This document shows positions 25,757 to 34,187 of a stretch of DNA of 64,000 bases, in pieces. The translations under genes were made by a program, and so were the position numbers. The DNA lies in assembly GCA_039908525.1 (NCBI GenBank), contig JAMOAY010000009.1, positions 42,822-106,821 on the forward strand, in the 5' to 3' direction. Under the pieces are notes generated by a model. The model ran no database searches and was not told the DNA's origin. It saw nothing but the letters and a program-made list of their open reading frames with translations. Source of the stretch: Magnetaquicoccus sp039908525. Lineage in GTDB: Bacteria; Pseudomonadota; Magnetococcia; Magnetococcales; Magnetaquicoccaceae. How positions within the stretch are numbered: position 1 is the first letter of the stretch; every line of letters starts with the position of its first letter.

Positions 25757-27102
25757 TGACTGTTCTTTAAAAATTCTTCAAGAAAACGCAAGGTATAGGT
25801 GCCATTCCGGAAATGGCCGTCCCGCACGATGCGCTGGTGCAGGGGAATGGTGGTGGAGATGCCGCCGATGACATATTCGTCCAATGCCCGACGCATGCGG
25901 GCGATGGCCTCTGCCCGGGTGGCCCCGTGAACGATCAACTTGCCGATCATGGAATCGTAGTGCGGCGGCACCCGGTAGCCGGCATAGGCATCGGAGTCGA
26001 CCCGAACGCCCATCCCACCGGGGGCATGGTATTCGGTGATCCGACCGGGGGAGGGGACAAAGGTTTCCGGATCCTCGGCATTGATGCGGCACTCGATGGC
26101 ATGGCCACGCAACAACAGATCCTCCTGGCGGATGGAGAGGGGCAGATTGGCCGCCACGCGAATCTGCTCCTTGACCAGATCAATGCCGGTCACCATCTCG
26201 GTGACGGGATGCTCTACCTGGATCCGGGTGTTGACCTCAAGAAAGAAAAACTCCCCCTTGTCCATGAGAAACTCGAAGGTACCGACCCCCGTGTAGTTGA
26301 CCGCCAGGGCGGCCCTGGCCGCGATCCTGCCCAACGCCTCTCTCTGTTCCGGGGTGGTGGCCGGGGAGGGGGCCTCTTCGAGGATTTTCTGGTGGCGTCG
26401 TTGCAAGGAGCAGTCCCGATCACCCAAATGGACGGCATTGCCGTGGTTGTCGGCCAGAATCTGGATCTCCACGTGGCGGGGGTCGGTCAGGAACCGCTCC
26501 ATGTAAACCTTGTCGTTCTTGAAGAAATGGCGGGCATCGTTGCGGGCCACCGTGAAGGCGGTCACCAGAGCGGCATCGGAATGGACCACCTTCATGCCCC
26601 GTCCCCCACCCCCGGCGGCGGCTTTCAGAATGATGGGAAAGCCGATCTGCCGGGCCACCTTGAGGGCCATCTCCTCGTTCTGAATCTCCCCCTCCGAACC
26701 GGGCACCACCGGCACCCCGGCGGCGATCATGGCCTTGCGGGCCTGCACCTTGTCCCCCAGAAGACGGATGACGCTGGGCTCCGGACCGATAAAGGTCAGC
26801 CCGGAGGCTTTGACAATCTCGGCGAACTCCGGGTTTTCCGACAGGAAACCATATCCAGGGTGAATGGCCCTGGCATCGGTGATCTCGGCGGCGGCCATGA
26901 TGGAAGAGATGTTCAGGTAGGAGTCTGAAGAGCGGGCTGGACCGATACAGACCGATTCGTCCGCCAGGCGGACACACATGGAGTCCACATCCGCGTCCGA
27001 ATGGACGGCAACCGTCTGAATGCCCAACTCCTTGCATGCCCGATGCACGCGCAAGGCAATCTCACCCCGGTTGGCGATCAATATTTTATTGAAAATAGCC
27101 AT
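25753..27102 (-). CDS. accC: Acetyl-CoA carboxylase, biotin carboxylase subunit
   Basis: AccC is the ATP-grasp subunit that carboxylates biotin on AccB in the first step of fatty-acid synthesis. All 449 residues are present: KILIANRGEIALRVHRACKE at the start, AIHPGYGFLSENPEFAE, the glycine-rich ATP loop KAAAGGGGRGMKVV, RDCSLQRRHQKILEEAP, FLEVNTRIQVEHPVTE and ECRINAED. It starts directly after accB (27103), and its stop overlaps hpt. The length is typical and no defect is seen. Confidence 0.98.
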   Translation of the reverse strand: MAIFNKILIANRGEIALRVHRACKELGIQTVAVHSDADVDSMCVRLADESVCIGPARSSDSYLNISSIMAAAEITDARAIHPGYGFLSENPEFAEIVKASGLTFIGPEPSVIRLLGDKVQARKAMIAAGVPVVPGSEGEIQNEEMALKVARQIGFPIILKAAAGGGGRGMKVVHSDAALVTAFTVARNDARHFFKNDKVYMERFLTDPRHVEIQILADNHGNAVHLGDRDCSLQRRHQKILEEAPSPATTPEQREALGRIAARAALAVNYTGVGTFEFLMDKGEFFFLEVNTRIQVEHPVTEMVTGIDLVKEQIRVAANLPLSIRQEDLLLRGHAIECRINAEDPETFVPSPGRITEYHAPGGMGVRVDSDAYAGYRVPPHYDSMIGKLIVHGATRAEAIARMRRALDEYVIGGISTTIPLHQRIVRDGHFRNGTYTLRFLEEFLKNSQ

Positions 27103-27600
27103 CTACAGCGGCTCGATGATGAAGAGGGGTTCCCCGTACTCCACCGGGCTGGCATTTTCCTTGAGAATGTTGACGATCCGACCGGTGTACTCCGATTCGA
27201 TCTCGTTCATCAACTTCATCGCCTCGATGATGCAAACCACTTGGCCTTTTTCCACCCGATCTCCGCGTGCACAGAGAGGTGGGGCATCCGGCGAGTTGGC
27301 CTGATAATAGGTGCCCACCATGGGCGACTGGATGGTGACCGTGCGGGTGGAGGAGCTCCCCTCCGTCTGGGGTGGCTGGGCAGTCGCCCCTGTCCCGCTT
27401 GCAGGTGGTGGGTAGAAGAGCGGGGCGGGCGCAGGGTGACCGGCCACGGGTTGTGGGGGCGGGACACCCTCTCCCTTGCTGAACATCTGGCGGGTGACAC
27501 GAATCGTCTGTGCCTCCTCACGGATCTCAATCTCGGCGACATCCGTACCGGCCAGCATTTTGATCAATTGCCGAATCGCTCTCAAATCCATGGAACTCAT
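27103..27600 (-). CDS. accB: Acetyl-CoA carboxylase, biotin carboxyl carrier protein
   Basis: AccB carries the biotin for acetyl-CoA carboxylase. The 165-residue protein has an N-terminal helical domain (RAIRQLIKMLAGTDVAEIEI), a Pro/Ala-rich hinge (about 45-85) and the C-terminal biotinyl domain with CIIEAMKLMNEIE, biotinylated Lys129. The ATG overlaps the aroQ stop as ATGA, and accC follows immediately. The aroQ-accB-accC order is common in proteobacteria. Confidence 0.97.
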   Translation of the reverse strand: MSSMDLRAIRQLIKMLAGTDVAEIEIREEAQTIRVTRQMFSKGEGVPPPQPVAGHPAPAPLFYPPPASGTGATAQPPQTEGSSSTRTVTIQSPMVGTYYQANSPDAPPLCARGDRVEKGQVVCIIEAMKLMNEIESEYTGRIVNILKENASPVEYGEPLFIIEPL

Positions 27601-28127
27601 GCCCCCTGATTGGTATCCCCGGTCACGCCACGCCCTTCCGTGCGAGAAGTCGACGCCAACGCGGACAGATAACGAACACCCGCCTCCACCGCAAAGCGGT
27701 AACCCTCCGCGCCCAGTCCCACGATGTGTCCCAGGGCGATGTCGCTGATGTAGGAATGATGACGGAACGGTTCGCGTTTGTAAATATTGCTTAGATGTAC
27801 CTCGATGACCGGAATCTCCACCGCCAGCAGTGCGTCGCGCAAGGCCACCGAGGTATGGGTCAATGCCGCCGGGTTGAGAATGATCAGATCCACCACGCCC
27901 CGCGCCTGCTGAATACGGTCGACCAGAACACCCTCATGGTTGGATTGGAAAAACTCCAACGTCGCAGGGGCGGACTCCTGGGCGCGGATCAGGCGGTCAA
28001 GCTGCGTGCGGCAGATGGCCTCAATCTCAGCCAGGGTGGCCTGCCCATAGATCCCGCGCTCCCGCAGCCCCAGCAGGTTGAGGTTGGGGCCGTTCAGAAC
28101 CAACAGGCGCAGGAGAGGTTGTGTCAT
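27597..28127 (-). CDS. aroQ: Type II 3-dehydroquinate dehydratase
   Basis: A 176-residue shikimate-pathway enzyme that dehydrates 3-dehydroquinate in a dodecameric cytoplasmic complex. The start MTQPLLRLLVLNGPNLNLLG and the catalytic blocks FFQSNHEGVLVDRIQQA, LNPAALTHTSVALRDAL and PVIEVHLSNIYKREPFRHHS match type II enzymes. A much longer open frame extends upstream to 28772, but homology begins at 28127, whose ATG overlaps the stop of the preceding gene as ATGA. No clear Shine-Dalgarno precedes it, consistent with coupled translation. Confidence 0.96.
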   Translation of the reverse strand: MTQPLLRLLVLNGPNLNLLGLRERGIYGQATLAEIEAICRTQLDRLIRAQESAPATLEFFQSNHEGVLVDRIQQARGVVDLIILNPAALTHTSVALRDALLAVEIPVIEVHLSNIYKREPFRHHSYISDIALGHIVGLGAEGYRFAVEAGVRYLSALASTSRTEGRGVTGDTNQGA

Positions 28128-28600
28128 GGGGAGGGTAGACACGGTCGTATTCCCTGAACGGGGGCACTGCCCGACACCGGCAGTCGACAGGCATGCAGCG
28201 GGCCGAGGTCGGTCGGGGTCATGCCCTTGTGGGTGCGGACGGCGCCCAGGAATCGCAACAATCCAGCCCGCACAACCGCCCTGGGCTCTCTTCCGACCCG
28301 GGAGCGGGCCCGCCTGATTTGGCATAAAAAGCCTTCCAGGCGCTGCACAGCGTCCAGAGAGCGGTTGGCCATCCGAAACGAGGCCGATTCCTCCTCCGCC
28401 CCGCGCTGCTCCAACGCCATCTGGATGTGCTGTTGCCGCTTGTCGTTCGATTGCAACAGCAGGCGTGCCAGAACATACCAGCGGGCGACCCGCTCCGGAT
28501 CGCTCCGGATCAGCGCCTCCAAATCCCGCTGCGCCTGTCCGACACCCTGTTCCGCCATCAAACGGACGAGTCCGGCACCTGGATCCGGCAGTTCCATCAT
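28124..28600 (-). CDS. Hypothetical helical protein between rnhB and aroQ
   Basis: A 158-residue protein that I do not recognise. The first ~115 residues are helical, with a TPR-like stretch (LEALIRSDPERVARWYVLAR LLL region) and many Arg and Gln; the C-terminus is Pro/Gly-rich. The start at 28600 (ATG-ATG) has AGGAGAGAGG upstream and lies 38 bases after the rnhB stop. The stop overlaps aroQ as ATGA. The tight packing supports a real gene. Function unknown. Confidence 0.65.
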   Translation of the reverse strand: MMELPDPGAGLVRLMAEQGVGQAQRDLEALIRSDPERVARWYVLARLLLQSNDKRQQHIQMALEQRGAEEESASFRMANRSLDAVQRLEGFLCQIRRARSRVGREPRAVVRAGLLRFLGAVRTHKGMTPTDLGPLHACRLPVSGSAPVQGIRPCLPSP

Positions 28601-28638
28601 CTGCACCTCTCTCCTGATTGGGAGGACCGACCCCGGGC

Positions 28639-29295
28639 TCAAAGCGGAAAACCGCCCGCCATCTGTTGTCGGACCGGGGCGAAGGTACGCCGATGCTGGT
28701 CGGTGACACCCAGGATCCGCAGGGCCCGCAGGTGTTCGGCGGTCGGATAGCCGCTGTTGTGCTGCCAGCCATAGCCGGGATATCGATCGGCCAGTTGTCG
28801 CATCAGACCGTCCCGGGTCTCCTTGGCCACGATGGAGGCCGCCGCGATGGAGAGGGAGAGCCGATCTCCCCGGACGACGGCCTGTCCAGGACACGGAAGC
28901 CCCGCCGGCAGATCCCGGCCATCCACCAAGACAAAGCCATCCAGTGGCAGGGACAACCCGGCAACGGCGCGCGACATGGCCAGCAGGCTTGCCTGACGAA
29001 TGTTCAGCGCGTCAATCTCCTGCGGCGTTGCCATCCCCACCTGCATCCCGGTCGCAACGACTCGGATGATCGACAGATAGTGGCGTCGTTTGTCGGCGGA
29101 GAGCTGCTTGGAATCGTTCAGACCCCCGAGTTGCTCCGGCAGCGCCTCATGCAGGGGCAACACCACCGCAGCCGCCACCACCGGACCTGCCAGCGGGCCT
29201 CGTCCCGCCTCGTCCACTCCGCAGACCAGTCGGGCCCCGCAACGCAGTTGCTCGATCTCCAGCTGTATGCCCGGCAACTCCGCCGTGCGTTTCAC
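28639..29295 (-). CDS. rnhB: Ribonuclease HII
   Basis: RNase HII removes RNA from RNA-DNA hybrids and single ribonucleotides from DNA. The 218-residue protein has CGVDEAGRGPLAGPVVAAAV (catalytic Asp28-Glu29), LNDSKQLSADKRR, FVLVDGRDLPAG and ASIVAKETRDGLM. The start is taken as GTG 29295, 10 bases after the rplS stop; an ATG at 29385 would run through rplS. The order rplS-rnhB is common in proteobacteria. Confidence 0.95.
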   Translation of the reverse strand: MKRTAELPGIQLEIEQLRCGARLVCGVDEAGRGPLAGPVVAAAVVLPLHEALPEQLGGLNDSKQLSADKRRHYLSIIRVVATGMQVGMATPQEIDALNIRQASLLAMSRAVAGLSLPLDGFVLVDGRDLPAGLPCPGQAVVRGDRLSLSIAAASIVAKETRDGLMRQLADRYPGYGWQHNSGYPTAEHLRALRILGVTDQHRRTFAPVRQQMAGGFPL

Positions 29296-29305
29296 GCTGG
29301 CCGAA

Positions 29306-29653
29306 TTACCAGGTCCGCTTTTCCTTGATCCGGGTCGCCTTGCCGGACAGTGCCCGCAGGTAATAGAGCTTGGCGCGGCGCACATCGCCCACCCGGATCA
29401 CCTCGATCTTTTCCACCCTGGGCGAGTAGAGGGGAAAAATACGCTCCACACCCTCCCCGAACGACACCTTGCGCACCGTAAATGTGGAGGAGTAGCCCGC
29501 GTTGTGGCGTGCGATGCAAACCCCCTCGAACACCTGGATGCGTTCCCGGGTACCCTCGACCACCTTGACGTGGACCTTCAGGGTATTGCCGGCCGCAAAG
29601 GCCGGCATCTCACGTTGGATCAATGAGTTTTGAAAACGCATGAGTTCATTCAT
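29306..29653 (-). CDS. rplS: 50S ribosomal protein L19
   Basis: A 115-residue ribosomal protein at the subunit interface. It shows MNELMRFQNSLIQREMPAF, GNTLKVHVKVVEGTRERIQ, FEGVCIARHNAG, SSTFTVRKVSFGEGVERIFP and VRRAKLYYLRALSGKATRIKE, the full L19 pattern. ATG 29653 follows AAGGAAG; an upstream ATG at 29686 would overlap trmD and is not expected. It is the fourth gene of the rpsP-rimM-trmD-rplS set. Confidence 0.98.
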   Translation of the reverse strand: MNELMRFQNSLIQREMPAFAAGNTLKVHVKVVEGTRERIQVFEGVCIARHNAGYSSTFTVRKVSFGEGVERIFPLYSPRVEKIEVIRVGDVRRAKLYYLRALSGKATRIKEKRTW

Positions 29654-29664
29654 TGTGCACTTCC

Positions 29665-30510
29665 TTATTTTTGCTGTTCTTGCCAATGGGTGATTCCGGG
29701 CGACGACGCTTCCAGAGTATCCAAATCGTGCGCCAACATTTCAATCAACTGCCGTTCCGTTCGCGACATGTCGGCCCGCGACAGCCAGTCCGGGCGTCGC
29801 AGCAGGGTGCGCAACAGGGACTGTCTGCGCCGCCAATCCGCCACCAACCCGTGGTTGCCCGAGAGGAGCACCGCCGGCACCGGCAACGTCTGCCCATCCT
29901 GGCGCACCCAGTTGGCGGGTCGGGTGAACTGGGGGTGATCCAATAAACCATGATAAAACGAGTCGTTGGCAAAGCTTTCCGCATCACCAAGCACACCGGG
30001 CAGCAACCGCGCCACGGCGTCCAGCAGGGCCATGGCAGGAATCTCCCCCCCCGTCAGGACAAAATCTCCCAGGGAGAACTCCTCGTCCACGCATGCCGCC
30101 ACAAACCGTTCATCCACCCCTTCGTAGTGACCGCAGACCAGAATGAGGTGGGCCACACCCGCCAACCGCTTGGCATCGTTCTGGTCGAACCGCTTGCCCT
30201 GGGGCGTGAGATAGACCACATATCCCCCATCCGTTGCGGTTGCTTCTGGCCGTTGCGCAGAGGCAGAGCGCCATGCGGTCGAGGGACGAAGGCTTGACAC
30301 GGCCCGCTCCAGAACATCCGCCTTGACGACCATGCCCGGTCCGCCACCGAAGGGGGTGTCATCCACCCGATGGTGCCGATCCTCGGCAAAGTCCCGCAAC
30401 TGTACCAGTTCCACATGGAGCAGCGCCCGCTCCTGTGCCCGTTTCAGGATGGAGTGGGAGAGCAGACCGGCAAAAATCTCCGGGAACAGGGTGACAATAG
30501 AGCAGCGAAT
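29665..30510 (-). CDS. trmD: tRNA (guanine-37-N1)-methyltransferase, apparent ATT start
   Basis: TrmD methylates G37 in tRNAs using S-adenosylmethionine and has a knotted SPOUT fold. From ATT 30510 the protein reads IRCSIVTLFPEIFAGLLSHS, aligning with the usual N-terminus M-x-x-x-V-x-TLFPE. It continues with DDTPFGGGPGMVVKADVL, YLTPQGKRFDQ, LVCGHYEGVDERF and EEFSLGDFVLTGGEIPAM. No ATG, GTG or TTG exists between the upstream in-frame TGA and this segment. The first ATG in frame is at 30414, inside the conserved domain, so it would cut off essential residues. ATT lies two bases after the rimM stop, with GGGGA about 8 bases upstream. At 281 residues it is longer than usual (about 250), with an Ala/Ser/Arg-rich insert after VLERAVSSLRP. 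Confidence 0.9.
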   Translation of the reverse strand: MRCSIVTLFPEIFAGLLSHSILKRAQERALLHVELVQLRDFAEDRHHRVDDTPFGGGPGMVVKADVLERAVSSLRPSTAWRSASAQRPEATATDGGYVVYLTPQGKRFDQNDAKRLAGVAHLILVCGHYEGVDERFVAACVDEEFSLGDFVLTGGEIPAMALLDAVARLLPGVLGDAESFANDSFYHGLLDHPQFTRPANWVRQDGQTLPVPAVLLSGNHGLVADWRRRQSLLRTLLRRPDWLSRADMSRTERQLIEMLAHDLDTLEASSPGITHWQEQQK

Positions 30511-30512
30511 GG

Positions 30513-31049
30513 CTACATCCCCGACATCAGGCAGACGGTTATGACCCGGTCATGCCGGTCCACGGTCTGGACAACCTCGCGCGTGAAGGGCAACAACCGC
30601 TCACCACCATCCGCCTCCCGCACCACCAGGACATCGTTGGCCCCAGTGGCAAACAGATGGTCCACCACCCCCAACGGTTCTCCCTCTGTGGTGACTACCT
30701 GGGCGCCGATCATGTCGGTCCAGTAGTGCTCTCCCTCTTCCGGGTCTGGCAGGTGAGAACGAGGCACCCAGAGGTCCAGGCCGGACAATCGTTGGGCGGC
30801 TTCCGGATTCTCCACCCCGTGCAGGTGGGCCACCACCCCGCGGGCATGCTTCCGTCCTGCCAGGCGGTCGACCTTTTGCGGTATCGCCGCGCCGGAGTGT
30901 ATCGCAGACTCCTCGCCCAGCCACCAGTCCGCAAAAGAGAGGATATGCTCGGGGGGGTCGGTGAAGGTGGTGATGCGCACCCACCCCTTGACACCGAACG
31001 CGCCTTGCAACCGCCCCACGGCCACCCAATCCGTGGCATTGTTGGTCAT
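30513..31049 (-). CDS. rimM: Ribosome maturation factor RimM
   Basis: A 178-residue factor for 30S maturation that binds S19. It has VAVGRLQGAFGVKGWVRITT at the N-terminus and a PRC-barrel with HYWTDMIGAQVVTTEGEPLG, VDHLFATGANDVLVV and RLLPFTREVVQTVD. The linker between the two domains has an insert. It lies 20 bases after rpsP and two bases before the trmD start. Length and order are normal for the operon. Confidence 0.96.
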   Translation of the reverse strand: MTNNATDWVAVGRLQGAFGVKGWVRITTFTDPPEHILSFADWWLGEESAIHSGAAIPQKVDRLAGRKHARGVVAHLHGVENPEAAQRLSGLDLWVPRSHLPDPEEGEHYWTDMIGAQVVTTEGEPLGVVDHLFATGANDVLVVREADGGERLLPFTREVVQTVDRHDRVITVCLMSGM

Positions 31050-31069
31050 CGCCGGTTCCGGTCGACCGT

Positions 31070-31336
31070 TCAGGCGCTGGCCGCCTGGGGTTTCGACTCA
31101 CCCTTCAAACGGGTGAGCAGTCCCGCCACCGTGTCGGACGGCACCGCCCCGACGCGGATCCAGTGATCAACCCGGTCCATCTCCAGATGAACATTATCCA
31201 CCTCCTTGCGGGGGTCGTAGGTGCCCAACTTTTCCAGGAAACGACCGTCTCTGGGCATCTTGGAATCTGCAGCAACCACTGCATAAAATGGACGTTTCTT
31301 GGAACCTCTGCGCTGCATGCGAATGCGAACTGCCAT
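31070..31336 (-). CDS. rpsP: 30S ribosomal protein S16
   Basis: An 88-residue protein. MAVRIRMQRRGSKKRPFYAV and DSKMPRDGRFLEKLGTYDPR are diagnostic, followed by WIRVGAVPSDTVAGLL. ATG 31336 follows AGAGAGGTG. It is the first gene of the long minus-strand operon and has a promoter about 80 bases upstream. Confidence 0.98.
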   Translation of the reverse strand: MAVRIRMQRRGSKKRPFYAVVAADSKMPRDGRFLEKLGTYDPRKEVDNVHLEMDRVDHWIRVGAVPSDTVAGLLTRLKGESKPQAASA

Positions 31337-31417
31337 AAAAAAACACCTCTCTTCTGGAACATGAAAGCTGCACCGGCACCCCAACATGGAAACGCGCCGG
31401 CAAGGTAAAATCAGGGC

Positions 31418-31445
31418 ATTCTAGCCGATCTTTTCCACAGGTCAA
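31418..31445 (-). promoter_or_regulatory. Probable sigma-70 promoter of the rpsP operon
   Basis: On the minus strand, TTGACC (31440-31445) and TAGAAT (31418-31423) are separated by 16 bases, a good match to housekeeping -35 and -10 boxes. It faces rpsP, whose ATG is about 80 bases downstream. Confidence 0.7.
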
Positions 31446-31598
31446 GCCCTGAGGTAAATAAAATCGTCGCACCCTTCGCCACGGGTGGGCCATGCTGTAT
31501 CATGCCCCACCAATACGGCCACAAATTTGCATGCTTTTGCAAGCTTGACGGGATGCCGTCCGGATGGGCCGCCGGTGGGCAGGGAGAGGAGGAAAAAT

Positions 31599-31964
31599 GT
31601 GCGCATGGAACGGGGAATGACCAGGGTCAAGCTGTCCGTATGGCTGTCTATTGTTCTCTGCCTGTCCGGGGTGGGGCCGGTTGGTGCGGCGCCGATTTGG
31701 GTGGACCGCAGCGAGCGACAACCGGGCGATCGGGACCGGGGCGATGGTTTTGTGGCACCGTCCCGTCATCCCCCCAAGGGTCGTGAACTGGAACCCGGAG
31801 ATGCAGCCGGCAGCGGCGACTTTACCCAGACGGGTCCACTGGACAAAGAGGTGGAGCCCGCCGACCGGGAGGAGGGGCGCCTCCTGGAGCGGCGACAGGT
31901 AGCGCCGCGGCGGGGGTTGCAAAACAGCATCCAGGAAGTGCCGGTCCGCACCCATGGAAAATGA
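31599..31964 (+). CDS. Small secreted hypothetical protein
   Basis: A 121-residue protein with a Sec signal peptide (KLSVWLSIVLCLSGVGPVGA, cleavage likely after the AA near residue 29), then a hydrophilic Arg/Glu/Pro-rich mature part. I do not recognise it. GTG 31599 has GGAGAGGAGG 7 bases upstream; an in-frame ATG at 31605 is an alternative. Its stop is four bases from an ATG of the channel gene, so it is probably co-transcribed with it and could be a periplasmic partner. Confidence 0.65.
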   Translation: MRMERGMTRVKLSVWLSIVLCLSGVGPVGAAPIWVDRSERQPGDRDRGDGFVAPSRHPPKGRELEPGDAAGSGDFTQTGPLDKEVEPADREEGRLLERRQVAPRRGLQNSIQEVPVRTHGK

Positions 31965-31982
31965 GGAATGGAGGAGCCCAGA

Positions 31983-34157
31983 GTGATTCCCGGCGTCGTC
32001 AAACCTGTCCGCGGCAAAGCCCTGTCCTGGATCAAGGACAGGCTTCGGTATGCCGTGCTCCTGGCGGGTCTGTTGGCGCTGGGTGGTGGTGGTTGGGCCA
32101 TCCTGTTCGGCGGCTGGATGGCCGACAAGGGGGAGAACATCTACTATGTGGGTTTGGCGGCTCCCCTGACGGGCAGTTTTGCCGAGGTGGGACTCTCCAT
32201 GCGTCGGGGGGTGGAGCTTGCCGTCAATGAGATAAACCAGAACAAAGAGTTGGGCAATATCACACTGCGCCTGTCAGTCGCCGACGATCAGAGCGGTTTG
32301 AATGTCGAGAATCGGGCGGTGGAGGCGGCCAGGGAGTTGTCGGCCAACCACAGGATGCTCGCTGTGGTGGGTCACTATTTCAGCGGGCCCACCCTGGCAG
32401 CCAGCCCGATCTACCAGGAAAATCAGATCCCCCTGATCGCCCCCACCGCGACCAATCCGGCGGTCACGGCAAAATTTCCAGGCAATTTCACCATTATCCC
32501 GGATGACTACTATCAATCCGTCTTTTTGGCCAATTATGTCCTGTATGGTTTGGTGCGGCAGAAAATTGCCGTCGTGCACACCCGCACTCCGTACGGAACC
32601 TCTCTGACAGAATTTTTTGTCCGTGAGCTGGCTGTCCAGGGCAGCCGGCCAACGACGGTGGTCCCGGTGGATGGCACCACCTTCAACCCCGATGAGTTGG
32701 CCACCTCTCTGAAGGCGTTGGCCGAGTCGGAGATCATCTTTCTGGCCATGAACTACAGCAATGCGGTCCATGTGGTCAAATGGCTCAAGGACAAGGGGGT
32801 GACGGCCGACTTTATCGGCGGGGAGAGTCTGGGGGGGCCCCATTTCATCCGCGGGGCCGGGATTTACGCCGAAAATGTCTACGCCGTGACCCCCTATCTG
32901 CCCAATCTGCTGGGGGAGAATGCCCGACGGTACGAGGCCAGTTTTGTGCAAACCTACCAGACCAATCCCGACTGGGTGGCCACCCACTCCTATGAGGCGG
33001 TGCGACTCATCGCCCATGCCATCCGTCAGGTAGGGGCAGAGCGTTCCGGCATCCGGCAATTTCTGAGCAAAATCATCCGCGAAGAGGATGCCGTCGACAG
33101 CATTTCCGGCCCGATCTATTTTGACAGCAGTGGCTCCAGCCGCAAACCCGTCGCCATCGGCGAGGTCAAGAGCGGCCATTTTGTGCCGGCCCGTTTCCAG
33201 TTCACCTATGTCAAATACCCGGAATTGGTCAAGGCACGCAAAGAGAGCGCCCAGGCCTTCAAGATGGACGGCCGGTTCGTCAAGAGGACCACGGTGGTCT
33301 TTACCGGTTTGCATGTCAATGAGATCAAATCGTTCGATCCCGTCGCAGGCAATTTTGTGGCCGATTTCCTGCTGTGGTTCCGCTGGGATCCGGATCAGAA
33401 CGAAAAACTGAACTTTGAGATGACCTACGGCAAGGTGCTGGCAGCGGCCATCCGGGAAAAATACTACGACAAGGCGACCAACAACAATTTCATCTCCTAC
33501 GATGTCAGCGCCCAGTTGGATGGGATCTTTCCCCTGAAAGAGTACCCCTTTGATCGGCAGACCCTGAAAATCCGCATCAAGCCAAAGGTGAAGAACAAGG
33601 AGGATCTGATTCTGGTGACCGACATCCCGGATGATTCATTCTTGCGCAAGGATCTGGGCCTGAAGGCGTGGAAGGATATTCAGCATATTCAATTTACCAG
33701 CGAGAACGAGGGGATTTGGAGCTATCGCAACCCGAAGTACAACACAAAACTGTTTCAGTTGAACAACTCCCAGTTCAATTATCAGATCCTTCTGGAACGG
33801 AAAACCGACCAGTACATCATCAAGTTATTGCCCTTGCTGGTTCTGGTGCTGCTGGCCTACGCCATGTTTTTTATCAATTTCGAGTTTACGGCCTCCCGCT
33901 TCACGGTGGGGGTGACAACCTTGTTGAGTTCCATGTCTTTTCACAATGTCAACAAGGTGGATGTCGGCTATCTGGTGCGCATCGACACCTTTTTCATGAT
34001 GACCTACTATTTTATCTTTTTTGCCATCATTGAAACGGTCATTGCCAGCGCCCTGCACATCAAGGGCAAACGCCCCCTGGCTGCCAAGGTGGACGCCATG
34101 GCCATTGTCGTCTATCCTGTCCTGATGATCGGTACAGCCATCGTGCTGTTCCGCTGA
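31983..34157 (+). CDS. Periplasmic-binding-protein domain fused to pentameric ligand-gated ion channel
   Basis: A 724-residue membrane protein with two fused modules. An N-terminal anchor helix (about 20-45) is followed by a type I periplasmic-binding domain (about 50-400) like branched-chain amino-acid binding proteins and ANF receptors: YYVGLAAPLTGSFAEVGLSM, RRGVELAVNEIN, VVGHYFSGPTLAASPIY, IPLIAPTATNPAVT and FIGGESLGG. Then comes a Cys-loop-receptor extracellular domain (about 420-605) with LHVNEIKSFDPVAGNFVADF and the Pro-loop FPLKEYPFDRQTLKI (no flanking Cys, as in prokaryotic members). Four membrane helices end the protein: M1 at about 610-630, M2 TASRFTVGVTTLLSSMSFH, M3 YLVRIDTFFMMTYYFIFFAI, M4 at about 700-722. 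It should form a pentameric channel gated through a solute-binding domain. GTG 31983 has GGAGGAG at ideal distance; ATG 31968 is the alternative. Ligand and ion selectivity are unknown. Confidence 0.9.
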   Translation: MIPGVVKPVRGKALSWIKDRLRYAVLLAGLLALGGGGWAILFGGWMADKGENIYYVGLAAPLTGSFAEVGLSMRRGVELAVNEINQNKELGNITLRLSVADDQSGLNVENRAVEAARELSANHRMLAVVGHYFSGPTLAASPIYQENQIPLIAPTATNPAVTAKFPGNFTIIPDDYYQSVFLANYVLYGLVRQKIAVVHTRTPYGTSLTEFFVRELAVQGSRPTTVVPVDGTTFNPDELATSLKALAESEIIFLAMNYSNAVHVVKWLKDKGVTADFIGGESLGGPHFIRGAGIYAENVYAVTPYLPNLLGENARRYEASFVQTYQTNPDWVATHSYEAVRLIAHAIRQVGAERSGIRQFLSKIIREEDAVDSISGPIYFDSSGSSRKPVAIGEVKSGHFVPARFQFTYVKYPELVKARKESAQAFKMDGRFVKRTTVVFTGLHVNEIKSFDPVAGNFVADFLLWFRWDPDQNEKLNFEMTYGKVLAAAIREKYYDKATNNNFISYDVSAQLDGIFPLKEYPFDRQTLKIRIKPKVKNKEDLILVTDIPDDSFLRKDLGLKAWKDIQHIQFTSENEGIWSYRNPKYNTKLFQLNNSQFNYQILLERKTDQYIIKLLPLLVLVLLAYAMFFINFEFTASRFTVGVTTLLSSMSFHNVNKVDVGYLVRIDTFFMMTYYFIFFAIIETVIASALHIKGKRPLAAKVDAMAIVVYPVLMIGTAIVLFR

Positions 34158-34187
34158 TCAGAGGACGGTTTTTTTGGGGAACACGCC

